Positions 36,701-46,548 of a stretch of DNA of 64,000 nucleotides are shown here, in pieces. A program made the translations under genes and the position numbers. Position 1 is the stretch's first letter. Each line of letters opens with the position of its first letter. Origin of the DNA: Gigantopelta aegis (lineage: Eukaryota; Mollusca; Gastropoda; Neomphalida; Peltospiridae); contig NC_054712.1 of NCBI RefSeq assembly GCF_016097555.1, forward strand, positions 49,757,866 to 49,821,865, written 5' to 3'. The notes beneath the pieces are model-generated. The model was given only the letters and a program-made list of their open reading frames with translations, was not told where the DNA came from and did no database searches.

Positions 36701-39700
36701 CTTTTGGTGACATATCTTATTATTACTATTATTTAGTAAAATTGTATTAACGTAAAGTAAATAAAGTAGGGCTAGTGAATATTTAATTGTGGCTAGTACA
36801 TTTTTTAAATCATTAGTGGATTTTTAAAAATTTCTAGAAGCCCTGTGGTAGAAATACAATTACAGATGGCAGGTGGAAATATACTAGGTAATTACAGAAT
36901 GAGCTACCTACATTGTATACACTTTAAATCTGTTTTGCTGTATACATTGTACTTTGTGTTCCCAATAACGAGTAAAACGTATTCCTACTTTTGCTTTCAT
37001 GTAAGCATCACAAATCGTCATACAAAATACCTACACTAAACATCCTAAACGTTATTCGAAAACAAGGACAATATTGTTATTAATTACATGACGTCATTCA
37101 CGATTGGGGCGGGACGTAGCCCAGTGGTAAAGCGCTTGCTTGATGCGCAGTCGGTCTGGGATCGATCCCCATCGGTGGGCCCATTGGGCTATTTCTTGTC
37201 AAAGCCGTGGTATGTGCTATCCTGTCTGTGGGATGGTGCATATAAAAGATCCCTTGCTAGTAATGGAAAAATGTAGCGGGTTTCCTCTGACGGCATCAAA
37301 ATGACCAAATGTTTGACATCCAATAGCCGATGATTAATAAATCAATGTGCTCTAGTGGTGTCATTAAACAAAACAAACTATCATTCATGATCAGTTTTGT
37401 TATGTCATTACCCGGCTGCAGTAGGGGAAAATCGTCACAAATTACATCACTATTTTAGCATGGCTGTTTTTCCATTTCGCCAGAAAGCAATTTTAATGCA
37501 GGTTTTTCAATAAACTTTTATAAAACTGAAACAGCCTTTATTGGAATCAACTTCTGATATTTGACTATAACTTGGCAAAACATGTTTTTGTTGTCTGATG
37601 AAACAAATATATAAACATATAATAGTCCCTTGGAGTTTCTGTTGAAAATGTCAAATTATACACCTGTCACACATACGGCTGAATTTACAAAGCCTGTTCT
37701 TGTCTTACATGTGTGTAACTACTGGTACATACATTAACAAAGCTTAAACACCTGTCTTTAAGGAAAACAAGTTTTCTAAATTCAGACCATAATGTTAATA
37801 TTGATGAGGGTTTTTTTAGTTTTTTTTACCCCCACAAAACCCCCACAAAAAACCCGCCCCAAAACAACAACTTTGTAGTGGAAGCAAAAATATAACTGTT
37901 ACTGTAACAGTGATTGTAGGTTTTGTTTATCTCTCATCTTAGTTTATAGAATTGAATTTTGGTTTCTCAAAATGATCTGTAAACGTGACTAAAATAGAAA
38001 CTTATAGCAATACTGGTAATCCTAATAGTGTATAAATGGAGGATACTCACGAGTGTCTTGTCACGTTGTGATATCATAATTTATCACCACCAATTGATAA
38101 TGGTATGAAATTCGAGGCTTGCTAAGGATTTTTATACTTTTATCAACGAGTGCTGATAAATTATGATATATGGGGGGGGGGGGGGGGGGTATTCTTTTTA
38201 TCACACATTATCATTATTTTCATTTGCGACAGTTGTAAACAATGTCAGTAATGTGGGTTGAATGTCACTATATGTGGCAGTGGTAGACTTGTTAACTAGC
38301 AGGACAGCAGTGGCGTGACATCACTAATGATAGGCTTAGTGCTGAAACAAACACAGTGATGGAACCAAATATTGTCTTGTGATTAAAATTTGACCAATCA
38401 AGATTATAAGAAGGGATATCTCCTGCAGAGAATATCGCAGGAGATGTCGCAAATAAGAGTGCCAGCGATATCTCCTACAAAAACCTTTAATGGATGATAA
38501 AGTGGTTTATGTGTGTGAAGGTATTTTAAAGAAAAATGTAGCAGAGGTAATAACTCAATTGCTACTCGTCAATACCGTTTATCTTGCACGAGTGAATTGA
38601 TGTTGTCCTTCCTGAACCATATGGCAAGAAAATGACCACACCAATTCATGAGTGCAAGATAAATAGTATTGCCGAGTAGCGATTTGGGTATTCTGTTTAT
38701 TACCCATTTTCAATATTTATCATTTTATGGAAGATTTTCGAACGATACTGTTGAAAATAAGTTTACAAGTTGAGAACAAGAGGCAGCGTTGCGTCATAGC
38801 TGTGACGTACATATCACTGATGACGTAAGTTAGTTATTGACATGACTTCCACCATGGAAACAATTCTTACAATTAACCACCTATAGTGAAGCACTGTTTA
38901 TGACGTCAAAATGTAGGTTATCTAGGGGAAGAAATGTTTTTTCCACCCACTTCTCTCTGCCCATATGGGTAATAAATAAAATTACAAACTGTACTAGTTA
39001 TTATCAAAATTATGTCTCTTGTGAATATAATTTTCATTTGTCACTTGCTAAAAATTTATTTTATTTGGAACATAAATTTGATAACTGTAGTAACGTGTTT
39101 CTTATTCTCTATACAAAACTGTATTTATTATTCTCTATACAAAACTGTACTTATTATTCTCTATACAAAACTGTACTTATTATTCTCTATACAAAACTGT
39201 ATTTATTATTCTCTATACAAAACTGTATTCACAGGGTGTGTGAGTGAGGCTGTATAACTTTGGTAATATAATTACATTACAGGAGACACTGATTAATACC
39301 ACCAGCTCCTTTGTGGAAACATATGAACTGTCGACCATATTCAGTCGCTACTTAGAAAGAAATGGTAAGTCATGTGTTAATTTATTTTTGTTAAAGGTAT
39401 TTCACTCTCAAAATAATTTGAGCAGTATGTTTATAAAATATCTACAGTTCGTTACTTGAAATATTATTCTTTATAGTATACATGTATCTGTGAGCACCTT
39501 AAAGGGACAGACCCTAGTTTTTAAACACTAAGGTATATTTTTCACCTAAACCCTAGTTTCAACCTGTAACAATTGACACTAAGTTTGGTTAATTTACAAA
39601 CTTGTAACAAATTTGGATACAATAGAGTCTGTGATGTTGAAATACCCTTAAAAATAGACTAATTAAAACATGATTCAATAATCATTACTTCTCAGACAGC

Positions 39701-42700
39701 TATTATCTACAGTCTGCTTTAGGCCTTTCTAAGGTCTATGGAAAGGCCCTAATAAGGTGGGGCTAATAATGGTTTGCCATCATAGCGTGTATGGAAAGTG
39801 GGCCTAAGACTTTCCTTTTCTCAGAAGCTGTAGGAAGGTTTTAACTGACTGTACTGGTGCATGCCAATCCTACAAATGGAGTTGGAACCATATATAGTAA
39901 TAAAACACCTGACAACGAGCGATGGCTACACACTCTCATGACTCTATATCGTCTTTTGGAATCAGTCTTCAGCAGAGATGTGACTGGCGTCGTGGTTAGC
40001 CATCGGTCTACAGGCTGGTAGGTACTGGGTTCGGATCCCAGTCGAGGCATGGGGTTTTTAATCCAGATACCGACTCCAAACCCTGAGTGAGTACTCCGCA
40101 AGGCTCAATGGGTAGGTGTAAAACCACTTGCACCGACCAGTGATCCATAACTGGTTCAACAAAGGCCATGGTTTGTGCTATCCTGCCTGTGGGAAACGCA
40201 AATAAAAGATCCCTTGCTGCCTGTCATAAAAGAGTAGCCTATGTGGCGACAGCGGGTTTCCTCTCCAAATCTGTGTGGTCTTTAACCATATGTCTGACGC
40301 CATATAACCGTAAATAAAATGTGTTGAGTGCGTCGTTAAATAAAACATTTCTATCTTTCTTTCTTTCAACAGAGATGTGGTATTGAATGTGCTTATGGCA
40401 GATTTTTGTCATCATCATGTATGTTATGGCTCCTTATTACAGGACTCTTAATATTGAGAGAACAATAGCATGTTCAGTGTTCAAGATTAAAAAATTTGGG
40501 CAGTATCCCAGTTGGATACTAACATTTAAAAATCTGGTATCCCACCTGAAAATTTAATATTATATGGTATCCCTTTGGGATACTGGGTTCTTGAAGTCTG
40601 GTATCCAAAATTAAAGTCTGGTATCCCCGGGATATCGGGATACCGTTAATTTCGAACACTGCATGTTGCTCTTGAAAATCGACTTTTGTGTACCCAATTT
40701 TTATTCACGCATTGAATTTAGAACATCATTCAGAAGTCATGACAGGTTACGCAATTTAAACAAAATGGGTTACCTGAATTTGTTTTCTGAAAATTGTGAG
40801 AAGAATAGTTTTGTTCGCGTTTATGTGTACCCATTTTTTATTCACGCATTAAATTTAGGACATCATTTAGGAGTGATTACGGGTTACGCAGTTTAAACAA
40901 AATGGGTTACCATTTAATTTTAACTAGGATAGGGGCATTCAGAGCCCAAGCAGAAGCTTAAAAACAGAAATTATGAGAATCACAGTCTATCCCACGACTG
41001 CTAGTCGGCTACATGGTCCAGTAGCCCTCCACTAGGATAAATCAACTTTGATTGGTAAAATAATCGGGATATCAAATTAAAACAGAATTACTGGCCTCGG
41101 TGGTGTCATGGTTAAGCCATCGAACATACGGCTGGTAGGTATATGGACGACAGCCTGAAATTTTCAAGTCTCTTGCATCAATAAAAAGAAAGAAAGAAAG
41201 AAATGTTTTATTTAACGACACACTCAACACATTTTATTTACGGCTATATGGCGTCATGCAGACATATGGTTAAAGACCACACAGATATTGAGAGAGGAAA
41301 TCCACTGTCACCACTTCATGGGCTACTCTTTTCGATTAGCAGCAAGGGATCTTTTATATGCAACATCCCACATACAGGATAGCACATACCACAACCTTTG
41401 TTATACCAGTTGTGGAGCACTGGCTGGACGAGAAATAGCCCAATGGGTCCACTGACAGGGATTGATCCTGGACCGACCGCGCTGCAAGTGAACACTTTAC
41501 CACTGGGCAACATCCCACCCCCTCAATAATTTGAATAAAAAGATTATGCTTAGTGCTTCAAATAGATGGCAGCTATCACCTGTCCCCAACAACTTGCTAT
41601 GTAGGTGAAATTAGGGGTGGTCCAACTCACCATGTGACCCAACTTTCCATGTGGTCCAACTCTCCATGTGGCCCAACTTTCTATGTGACATAACTCTCCA
41701 TGTGGCCCAACTCTCCCAAGCTTCCCCTATGCTAGAATTAGCAAACAGTTATATCACAATATGTTATTCAGATTTTTTTATTTAATTAGTAGGCTAATTA
41801 ATATGTTTCTACATGTATGTTCATAATGCTGATTATTTTAATATACTTCTACCTTAGGTGGTTTCAGTGGAAACAATTCTTTTATAATTTTATATAGTAT
41901 GGTCTATAATTATGAAATTAGATTTTAACATTTTAAAAATTATATAATATATTTTTGCTTTTATATGTATACATGTACATATTACATTTTTTATATGAAT
42001 GATACTTCATATTTTATGTTTTAAGTGTCTCAAAAGCCTATGTAGGCTGGGTGACAATACATGATTGTATATAGTATGAATATTTTATGTGTATTGTCAT
42101 GTGACACTCTAATAAACAAGGGCAGGACGTAGACCAGTAGTAGAGCGCTCGCTCGATGCGCGGTCGGTTTTGGGATTGATCCCCATCGGTGGGCTTATTG
42201 GGCTATTTCTCGTTCCAGCCAGTGCACAACGACTGGTATATCAAAGGCCATGGTATGTACTACCCTGTCTGTGGGATGGTGCATATAAAAGATCCCTTGC
42301 TTCTAATTGAAAAGAGTAGCCCATGAAGTGGTGACAGCGGGTATCCTCTCTCAATGTCTGTGTGGTCCTTAACCATACATGTATGTCCGACGCCATATAA
42401 CCATAAATGAAAATGTGTTGAGTGCGTTGTTAAATAAAACATTTCTTTCTTCTCTAATAAACAAACAAACAAACATGTATTGTATAGAAATGACATAACA
42501 TTTAAAATTGCTCACTTCTTTTTCAATGTGAATTCATGTATGTGTCAGGGCGCTATAGTGATCACATGATTTTTTATTTTGCTCTATCCAAATATACTGA
42601 AGTATCTTTAATTATGTAATACATGCTGTTTCAGTAACGACCCAGATAGGTGATCAGTACAAGGTATGGATGAGTGGCCGAGCCCAGGGAAAACCGTTTG

Positions 42701-43759
42701 TTATAACAGCAACGGTCAACTACTCGGAACAAGTTATACTGTATCCTTGCATGGTCCGTCTTCAGGTTGGTCCTGTTCTTAAAACCGTGACAAACATCCC
42801 TACATGTGCAACACATTTTAGCTATTTTCAGACAAGACTGTCCTTCACATACATGAAGATCTGAGATGCACATTCAGGGGTCTGGGATCGATCCCCGTCG
42901 GTGGGCCCATTGGGTTATTTCTCATTCCAGCCAGTGCACCATGACTGGTATATCAAAGGCTGTGGTAGGTGCTATCCTGTCTGGGATGGTGCATGTAAAA
43001 GATCCCTTGCTAGTAATGGAAAAATGTAGCAGGTTTTATCTCCGAGTGTCAAAATTACCAAATGTTTGACATCCAATAGCTGAAGATTAATAAATCAATG
43101 TGCTCTAGTGGTGTCATTAAACAAAACAAAATTTATTTACATCCAGGGGCATCTTAATTTCATTAGAGATGGGACGCCACCTAGTGGTAAAGTGTTTGCT
43201 TGATATGCAGTTGGTCTCGGATTGATCTGTCAGTGGGCCCATTGGGCTGTTTCTCGTTTCAGCCAGTGCACCACGACTGGTATATCAAAGGCTGTGGTAT
43301 GTGCTATCCTGTGTGGGATGGTGCATATAAAAGATCCCTTGCTGCTAATCGAAAAGAGTAGCTCATGAAGTGGCGATAGCGGGTTTCTTCTCTGAATATT
43401 TGTGTGGTCTTTACCCATATGTCTGACGTCATATAACTGTAAATAAAATGTGTTGAGTGCGTTGTTAAATAAAACATTTCCTTCCTTCCAGCCGACTATC
43501 TGATTAATAAATCAGTGTGTTCTAGTGGTGTTGTTAAAACAAATAATAAAAACATTGTGCTTTGCCGTTTGCTGTTCCTTAACCCAGCGTCAGCTACACG
43601 CCCGGCTTCTGGTATCTCATCAAGTGGGGCTGGGTGCAGTACGTCTCGGTTCTCGTCCTCTTTGTGTTTGCCTTCGAGAGGATCAAAGTGTTCATCTTCC
43701 AGAACCAGCTCGTCTTGACCACAGTCGTCAGTCCGTACGACCAGAAGAAACTCGGTTGA
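15640..43759 (+). CDS. TMEM231: TMEM231, transition-zone membrane protein (7 coding exons, complete)
   Basis: Joined coding exons are 15640-15778, 16228-16394, 17487-17615, 19980-20123, 39283-39364, 42635-42740 and 43588-43759. All phases agree and give 312 residues; human TMEM231 is about 316. The family acts in the MKS/B9 complex of the ciliary transition zone, where it helps gate membrane proteins into the cilium. Seen: N-terminal membrane helix at about residues 24-43, a long extracytosolic domain, and a second helix at about 272-293 followed by a short basic tail. Family-matching stretches include GFWLK, DRLRVP, RYN, GFW and WVQYVSVL followed by FERIKVFIFQNQ. Sequons N193-E-T, N198-T-T and N251-Y-S fall in the extracytosolic part. 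The loop D107-I-N-G-D-G-R-Y-D115 resembles a calcium-binding loop. Recognition is from remembered family sequence. The gene converges on SACM1L. Intron 4 (19.2 kb) holds the large tandem array. Confidence 0.95.
16228..16394 (+). CDS. TMEM231: TMEM231 exon 2 (ends at a GC donor)
   Basis: The exon encodes residues 47-102, from GFWLKEAYYREWPDVTF to QEDRLRVPVIK. The acceptor is TTTTCAG. The reading frame continues into exon 3 only if the exon ends at AAG before GCAAAT, a GC-AG intron. The one in-frame GT alternative lies nine bases earlier (CCC|GTCATT); it is a poor donor and would remove VIK, which aligns with the vertebrate protein. Confidence 0.93.
17487..17615 (+). CDS. TMEM231: TMEM231 exon 3 (DxNxDGxxD loop)
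   Basis: Residues 103-145, phase 0 at both ends. It starts AREVDINGDGRYDKLLLDIE and ends VYYYRLK. Acceptor TCCACAG, donor GTATGA. It contains the D-x-N-x-D-G-x-x-D loop and the MPLQDSENVIGVKL segment matching the family's LPLQSTEHVLGVQL region. Confidence 0.94.
17735..18960. repeat. ~0.7-kb tandem duplication in TMEM231 intron 3
   Basis: The block with ATCATGTTTATGATTC, CTGGCAATYGCCAAATTCGT and GGCTTCTAGATT occurs at about 17735 and again at about 18455. The first copy is interrupted by the 185-bp MITE at 18003-18187. Related pieces lie near 19655-19760 and 36505-36845. Confidence 0.8.
18003..18187. mobile_element. 185-bp MITE with 15-bp perfect TIRs
   Basis: Starts AGTGTTCGAGATTAA and ends with the exact complement TTAATCTCGAACACT. 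Flanked by GTAGCCC on both sides. The tandem partner at about 18712 shows the uninterrupted site. The interior repeats TGGTATCC motifs. A second copy of exactly 185 bp is at 40476-40660. Confidence 0.88.
19150..19541. mobile_element. TTAA-flanked MITE
   Basis: Diverged copy of the 52946-53325 element: TTAAAG start, GAGTCTGTGACGTTGAAACA interior, and CTAGGATATGTTACTTTAA end. Confidence 0.7.
19980..20123 (+). CDS. TMEM231: TMEM231 exon 4
   Basis: Residues 146-193, phase 0 to 0: KFSSFFMESLGYIEHF, then GDIQLRQKEPLGHKGVDKRYN. Acceptor CATTTTCAG, donor GTACGT. The last codon, Asn193, forms a glycosylation sequon with the first two residues of exon 5. Confidence 0.94.
20472..21843. repeat. array unit 1 (short form)
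   Basis: Carries the older variants (AATAGGGTCATG, GTTCTATATT). It lacks the captured SINE head tip, most of the SINE, and the 0.6-kb segment with the palindrome. The deletion junction holds a 30-base local duplication around GAAACCCGCTGTCGCCACTA, then GGGCTACTCTACATATATA. G-run of 11. Confidence 0.9.
21844..23295. repeat. array unit 2 (short form with patched junction)
   Basis: Like unit 1 but keeps about 60 bases (ACAGGTCAGTACTTTTTC ... AAGTTTTGAAAG) found only in the long units. It then jumps to GCTACTCTACATATATA as in unit 1 and back to ATCAAATTATGG. G-run of 12. Structurally intermediate between units 1 and 3. Confidence 0.9.
23296..25874. repeat. array unit 3 (long form)
   Basis: Order: variant CCGGTTC/AATAGAG block; captured SINE head tip with flanking AGATAGCAACAA (about 23473-23519); G-run of 13 and TG-run; diverged repeats of TAATCGATTACGATTAC (about 23960-24065); reverse-oriented SINE 24177-24524; unique spacer; palindromic foldback 25283-25431; and a second small foldback near 25815-25846. 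Confidence 0.92.
25875..28454. repeat. array unit 4 (long form)
   Basis: Near-identical to unit 3 over the full length. SINE near 26757-27104, palindromic foldback 27863-28011, G-run of 14. Confidence 0.92.
28455..31033. repeat. array unit 5 (long form)
   Basis: Near-identical to unit 4. SINE near 29336-29683, foldback 30442-30590, G-run of 13. Confidence 0.92.
31034..33617. repeat. array unit 6 (long form)
   Basis: Near-identical to unit 5 but with an 18-base G-run, a longer TG-run and at least one private substitution (ATGACGTCATTTT where the others read ATGATGTCATTTT). SINE near 31920-32267, foldback 33026-33174. Confidence 0.92.
33618..33840. repeat. array unit 7 (partial, right edge)
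   Basis: The first 223 bases of the unit, ending just after the captured SINE head tip and AGATAGCAACAAGAAATAATGAC. It then passes into unrelated sequence (TGGATCAAAAATC), which is probably the native flank. Confidence 0.88.
33841..34260. other. array right flank, no gene seen
   Basis: AT-rich intronic sequence with no recognised repeat. The frame at 34040-34243 is not supported by splice sites or similarity. Confidence 0.5.
34261..34725 (+). mobile_element. non-autonomous element with terminal foldback, copy 1
   Basis: Its reverse complement lies at 62383-62866. Shared landmarks: TATCCTATAACTTAC, GATATCCATGTCAT, TTAACCCGGTTAATAATGG, CAAATTTGCAAGGT, and the foldback TAATATGTAAAATATCAACC ... 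GGTTGATATTTTCCATATTA. Both copies lie in introns. Confidence 0.8.
35630..35730. repeat. TAATCGATTAC-rich repeat
   Basis: Multiple ATTACGATT/TAATCGATT motifs like those inside each array unit (about 21075-21185 in unit 1). 34726-35629 shows no supported feature. Confidence 0.6.
36505..36845. repeat. dispersed repeat related to intron 3 duplication
   Basis: GGCTTCTAGGTTATGG, CCCATGGCTAGTGATATTCA and GTTGCAGTTAAGTCTATTTT match 18690-18960. 35731-36504 holds short (ATTC)n and nothing else I can name. Confidence 0.75.
37106..37380 (+). repeat. SINE, head type I, tail type b, with target duplication
   Basis: Complete tRNA-like head GGGACGTAGCCCAGTGG and GGGATCGATCCCC. The body lacks about 30 bases (TTTCTTGTCAAAGCCGTGG) and the tail ends AAACAAAACAAAC. 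Flanked by TCATTCACGAT and TCATTCATGAT. Confidence 0.9.
38547..38705. repeat. foldback element in intron 4
   Basis: Arms of about 60 bases pair imperfectly: GGTAATAACTCAATTGCTAC and CTTGCACGAGTGAATT against their complements at 38640-38705. Ends GGTAATAA/TTATTACC resemble those of the palindrome in the array units. 37381-38546 otherwise holds a short inverted motif around TCATAATTTATCA (38065-38165) and a G-run. Confidence 0.75.
39102..39231. repeat. 26-bp minisatellite x5 next to exon 5
   Basis: Five units starting TTATTCTCTATACAAAACTG at 39102, 39128, 39154, 39180 and 39206, with only C/T variants. It ends about 50 bases before the exon 5 acceptor and supplies pyrimidine-rich TTCTCT motifs. 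Confidence 0.95.
39283..39364 (+). CDS. TMEM231: TMEM231 exon 5
   Basis: Residues 194-220 plus one base: ETLINTTSSFVETYELSTIF, then SRYLERN. Acceptor CATTACAG, consensus donor GTAAGT. It lies 19 kb from exon 4 and only about 50 bases after a 26-bp minisatellite (39102-39231). It matches the family's N-G-T-S-P-F ... QERN segment. Confidence 0.93.
39499..39705. mobile_element. TTAA-type MITE, left part
   Basis: TTAAAGGGACAGACCCTAGT start with a second internal AACCCTAGTTTCAACCTG, then GTCTGTGATGTTGAAATA. The right end is missing. Confidence 0.65.
39986..40371 (+). repeat. SINE, head type II, long body, tail type a
   Basis: Head GTCGTGGTTAGCCATCGG, B-box-like GGGTTCGGATCCC, CAATGGGTAGGTGTAAAACC, body CAGTGATCCATAACTGGTTC and tail a with (TTTC)n. 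Flanked by CAGAGATGTG on both sides. Same structure as the reversed SINE in the array units. Confidence 0.9.
40476..40660. mobile_element. 185-bp MITE, second copy
   Basis: Same length and orientation as 18003-18187, with TIRs AGTGTTCAAGATTAA and TTAATTTCGAACACT (one change each) and GCATGTT duplicated on both sides. Confidence 0.88.
41093..41520. repeat. SINE type II head fragment and full minus-strand SINE
   Basis: 41093-41155 is a plus-strand head II fragment. 41188-41520 is a minus-strand SINE with (AAAG)n, tail a, body and head I (TTTACCACTGGGCAACATCC). 41521-42106 is AT-rich; a run of short repeats CAACTCTCCATGTGG lies at 41620-41720. Confidence 0.85.
42120..42451 (+). repeat. SINE, head type I, tail type a, with target duplication
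   Basis: Head GGCAGGACGTAGACCAGTAG, GGGATTGATCCCC, full body and tail a. CTCTAATAAACAA flanks both sides (42107-42119 and 42452-42464). It sits about 180 bases before exon 6. Confidence 0.92.
42635..42740 (+). CDS. TMEM231: TMEM231 exon 6
   Basis: Residues 221-255 plus two bases: VTTQIGDQYKVWMSGRAQGK, then PFVITATVNYSEQVIL. Acceptor TGTTTCAG, donor GTATCC (weak at +5/+6). It corresponds to the conserved W-x-x-G-R-A-x-x-x-P-F-V-I region. Confidence 0.92.
42745..42865. repeat. ~120-bp repeat directly after exon 6
   Basis: GGTCCTGTTCTTAAAACCGT, CATCCCTACATGTGCAACAC and GTCCTTCACATACATG recur at 54014-54137 in a SACM1L intron. Both copies are followed by a 5'-truncated SINE. Confidence 0.85.
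42877..43553 (+). repeat. two SINEs and a SINE tail in intron 6
   Basis: 42877-43133: truncated head, tail b. 43167-43489: head I, tail a. 43490-43553: tail b remnant. Intron 6 is almost entirely SINE, and the last tail ends about 35 bases before exon 7. Confidence 0.85.
43588..43759 (+). CDS. TMEM231: TMEM231 exon 7 (second membrane helix, stop codon)
   Basis: One base completes Leu256, then residues 257-312 and TGA. SYTPGFWYLIKWGWVQY leads into the second membrane helix, and FERIKVFIFQNQ is nearly identical to the vertebrate tail. Acceptor TTAACCCAG. A SINE tail fragment ends only about 35 bases upstream of this exon. Confidence 0.95.
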
Positions 43760-44434
43760 TGAGCCACCATAATGAGATCTTCACACTCAGGGATGTGATG
43801 TGTTAAAAAAAAATATTCAATTTCAGGTGTTTTTTTTGTTTTTTTTTATATAAAGCCGACCTACTATAACCTTATTTTTTCGGCACTTTTATGGAAACAA
43901 TTTTTTATTATCTTTTTTTAATTGTCTAAACATAAAATAATGTTTATAGACAGGATCTGAAATGCTGAAAAATGACTAATGGTATAGAGGTGTCAGCTTT
44001 TTAAAAATCAGTTAAGTGTGTTTATTTTTAAAGATTGATATCGCATCCCTGCAAAATCCGTCCATTTTATTGTACAGTATGTAACTCGTCAAAATATTCA
44101 TTATTTATTAACTTCTCCACATCTACATAAATCCATGAATGTTATATAGATTTTAAATTGTGAAATAATTGTATTGTCAGGTCCCCCAACCCAACTACCA
44201 CCATATACAAATTTTCAGATATCATTCCTATACGACGTTTTTACAAACCTGGCTAATAATAGTGACATATTGCACGTTGTTACTGTATTATTCAAACACT
44301 GCCGTATTGTATTACAAGACAACACACATCATTTGGAAGATATTTTATTGAACACAATGAAGCCATGATGATGGGTTAACTCTGACATTCTGATGTGCAG
44401 TTTGTTCATATGAAACAAACATCCATTAACAGCG

Positions 44435-44440
44435 ATAATA
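44435..44440 (+). promoter_or_regulatory. possible poly(A) signal of TMEM231
   Basis: AATAAA about 680 bases after the TMEM231 stop codon. In such AT-rich DNA the hexamer is common, so this is only a candidate end of the 3' UTR. Confidence 0.25.
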
Positions 44441-45356
44441 AAAAAAGAAAGTAAAAAATCACTTTTTGGCCAGTATTTCAATACAGTATATTTAAGATGG
44501 CAACGATACATTTTATTGGCTAATTGTTTGTCTTGTTTCATTATTGTAGACATCTCTCCATCTTAGTGTTACGAATGTGTGACAGGGTCTTATGAGAATT
44601 TAGTTTAAAATTAAACATCTTATATAGTTACTGCATTGTCTGTCTCTGGCATAGTTTGTTTTAATACTACATACTTATCCCCAAAATATATATATCTATC
44701 TATCTATCTACCAGACTGAGTGGGGTTTTTTTAAAACAGTATTTAAATATAGAATAGTGTATACTGGTGTATGAACAGGAAAGCTTACCTTTTCCAGTGC
44801 CTGTATATGTAACTGTATCAATAAGCATACAATTCTTTCTTTTTTATCAATCAGTTATGTAGTATCGTTAATATTGCATGTACTATATACATAGTTATGT
44901 ACAATATCTCTAGACATTATACAATTACAACATTCAGTATGAATTACATTCTAATAATGTTCACGTGTACATTATTATTACATTACATACTATATATATT
45001 CTTCATCTTGCTGTAAATGTTTCATAATACATGTACATTGTATAGTGGAGTGTTCATACATGTTATGAATTACAATCATCTAGCATTGTTATTACATTTA
45101 TGATCTTCATAAGAAGTAAAAGCTATATTTTTAGATGTAAATACTTTGTTGTGTTTTAACTGGGTGGGGATCTAAAAAGAGGTTAAAAGGTTAAAAGTGG
45201 GACAGTGGAGTCTGCTCAGATACCAATCATTGAATCGGTGTTTCAGCCTTTCTAAACTAATTTCCTACAGCATCATGTCTTATGTAGCCTTCTCGCCAAT
45301 TAGTTTAGTTGGTTTAACATTGGAATTTTTATATTGATGTTGATCATCAATTCATT

Positions 45357-45490
45357 ATGGTCCGACAAATCTACAAGCCCTGGGTCCCGGCTAGTGGAAC
45401 TTTCCAACTATATTACAATAATACATAGAATACTAGCCACAGCTTCTGTGAGGGCTAGTGACTTTCTTAACCATTTGTCGAACACTGAAT
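45357..45490. mobile_element. MITE-like dispersed repeat, copy 1
   Basis: GACAAATCTACAAGCCCTGG ... GTGAGGGCTAGTGACTTTCT ... GTCGAACACTG. Other copies are at 54530-54690 and, split by a SINE, at 61845-62345. The open frame at 45334-45609 runs through it and is not a gene. Confidence 0.75.
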
Positions 45491-45663
45491 TCATTCATAT
45501 TTTTATCACCGATACCCAACAGCCTATTTATTATTTTTCCTCAGCTGTCGTTAAAACATTAATTCATGTTTTACTGTGTTATGACACCTATCAAGATGTA
45601 CCATCATAATGTTATTTCTTCTTTTTTATAATGTTTTGAATTTATAATCAAGCTTAATTGTTT

Positions 45664-45792
45664 CTCGTCCTTTTGTTGATATTTTTTCTGACTGGAGTCT
45701 CAAAAAAATCAATCCTTAGAGAAAGCTTTAGCAAGCTCCAAGGATTGATTTTCTTGAGATGTGTCAGAAAAAAACATCTACAAAAGGATGAG
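45664..45792. repeat. ~53-bp-arm foldback in the intergenic region
   Basis: CTCGTCCTTTTGTTGATATT ... AAATCAATCCTT pairs with AAGGATTGATTT ... ACATCTACAAAAGGATGAG, with a loop of about 20 bases. 43760-45356 holds the TMEM231 3' UTR and AT-rich DNA. Confidence 0.85.
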
Positions 45793-46548
45793 TGCCAGAA
45801 ATATTTTCTAGTTCAACGATTCTTTTAATTTTAGTATAATTATTGCAAAATTCACTGCATTTTATTTTTGTACTGCAAAATTACTCCTCTCAGCTGATAT
45901 ATATTACGTCACTAAGAGGAATGCATGCAGCATTACATATTACGTGATTTCAGGTAATACCTGTGCTAAGAGAATGACATAATCAACAGGTAGCACTGGT
46001 CGTCTATCTCCTAAATGACAAAACCAACTGACCAATGAAAAGACATTACCATCTAGGGCACGTGTGCAAGACCGTTTTTGTAGCACAGCTTTCTGACATC
46101 ATTCTACTGTCATTTTTCCCCCAATGTAAAATTAAAATAAACCTTTTAAAATGCCATGATGCTATAGTAATACAAACATGGCATCTAATGATATGTACAT
46201 ATTTATATAATTATTTACATTTCTTTATTTATTAACAATACAGTACACATTTCACTGGATCCAGTATTTATTTTTATTACACACTAGATCCAATATTTTT
46301 ATGACTGTACATCACATTTAATATTATTTATCATTTAATTTAGTATTTGTTTTCCCTGCTAAGACACTGGAATATTAGTTAGGATTAATTAGGTTAATGC
46401 ATCCTTCAAGAACACACAATAAATAAAAATGGATCGATAACATTCCTGATGAATGTTTGAAGCAAAAGATATTACAAAATGTATTGGCATTTAAGCACGG
46501 ATGGAAACCTTGTTAAATGTGGAAAAATCTTATTACATACAGCTACAG

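Noticed and set aside
38900-39257. 115- and 81-residue frames before TMEM231 exon 5
   Set aside because: They translate the 26-bp minisatellite and read into the exon in the wrong frame.
45334-45609. 91-residue frame in the intergenic region
   Set aside because: It spans a dispersed MITE-like repeat and AT-rich DNA; no similarity or splice context.
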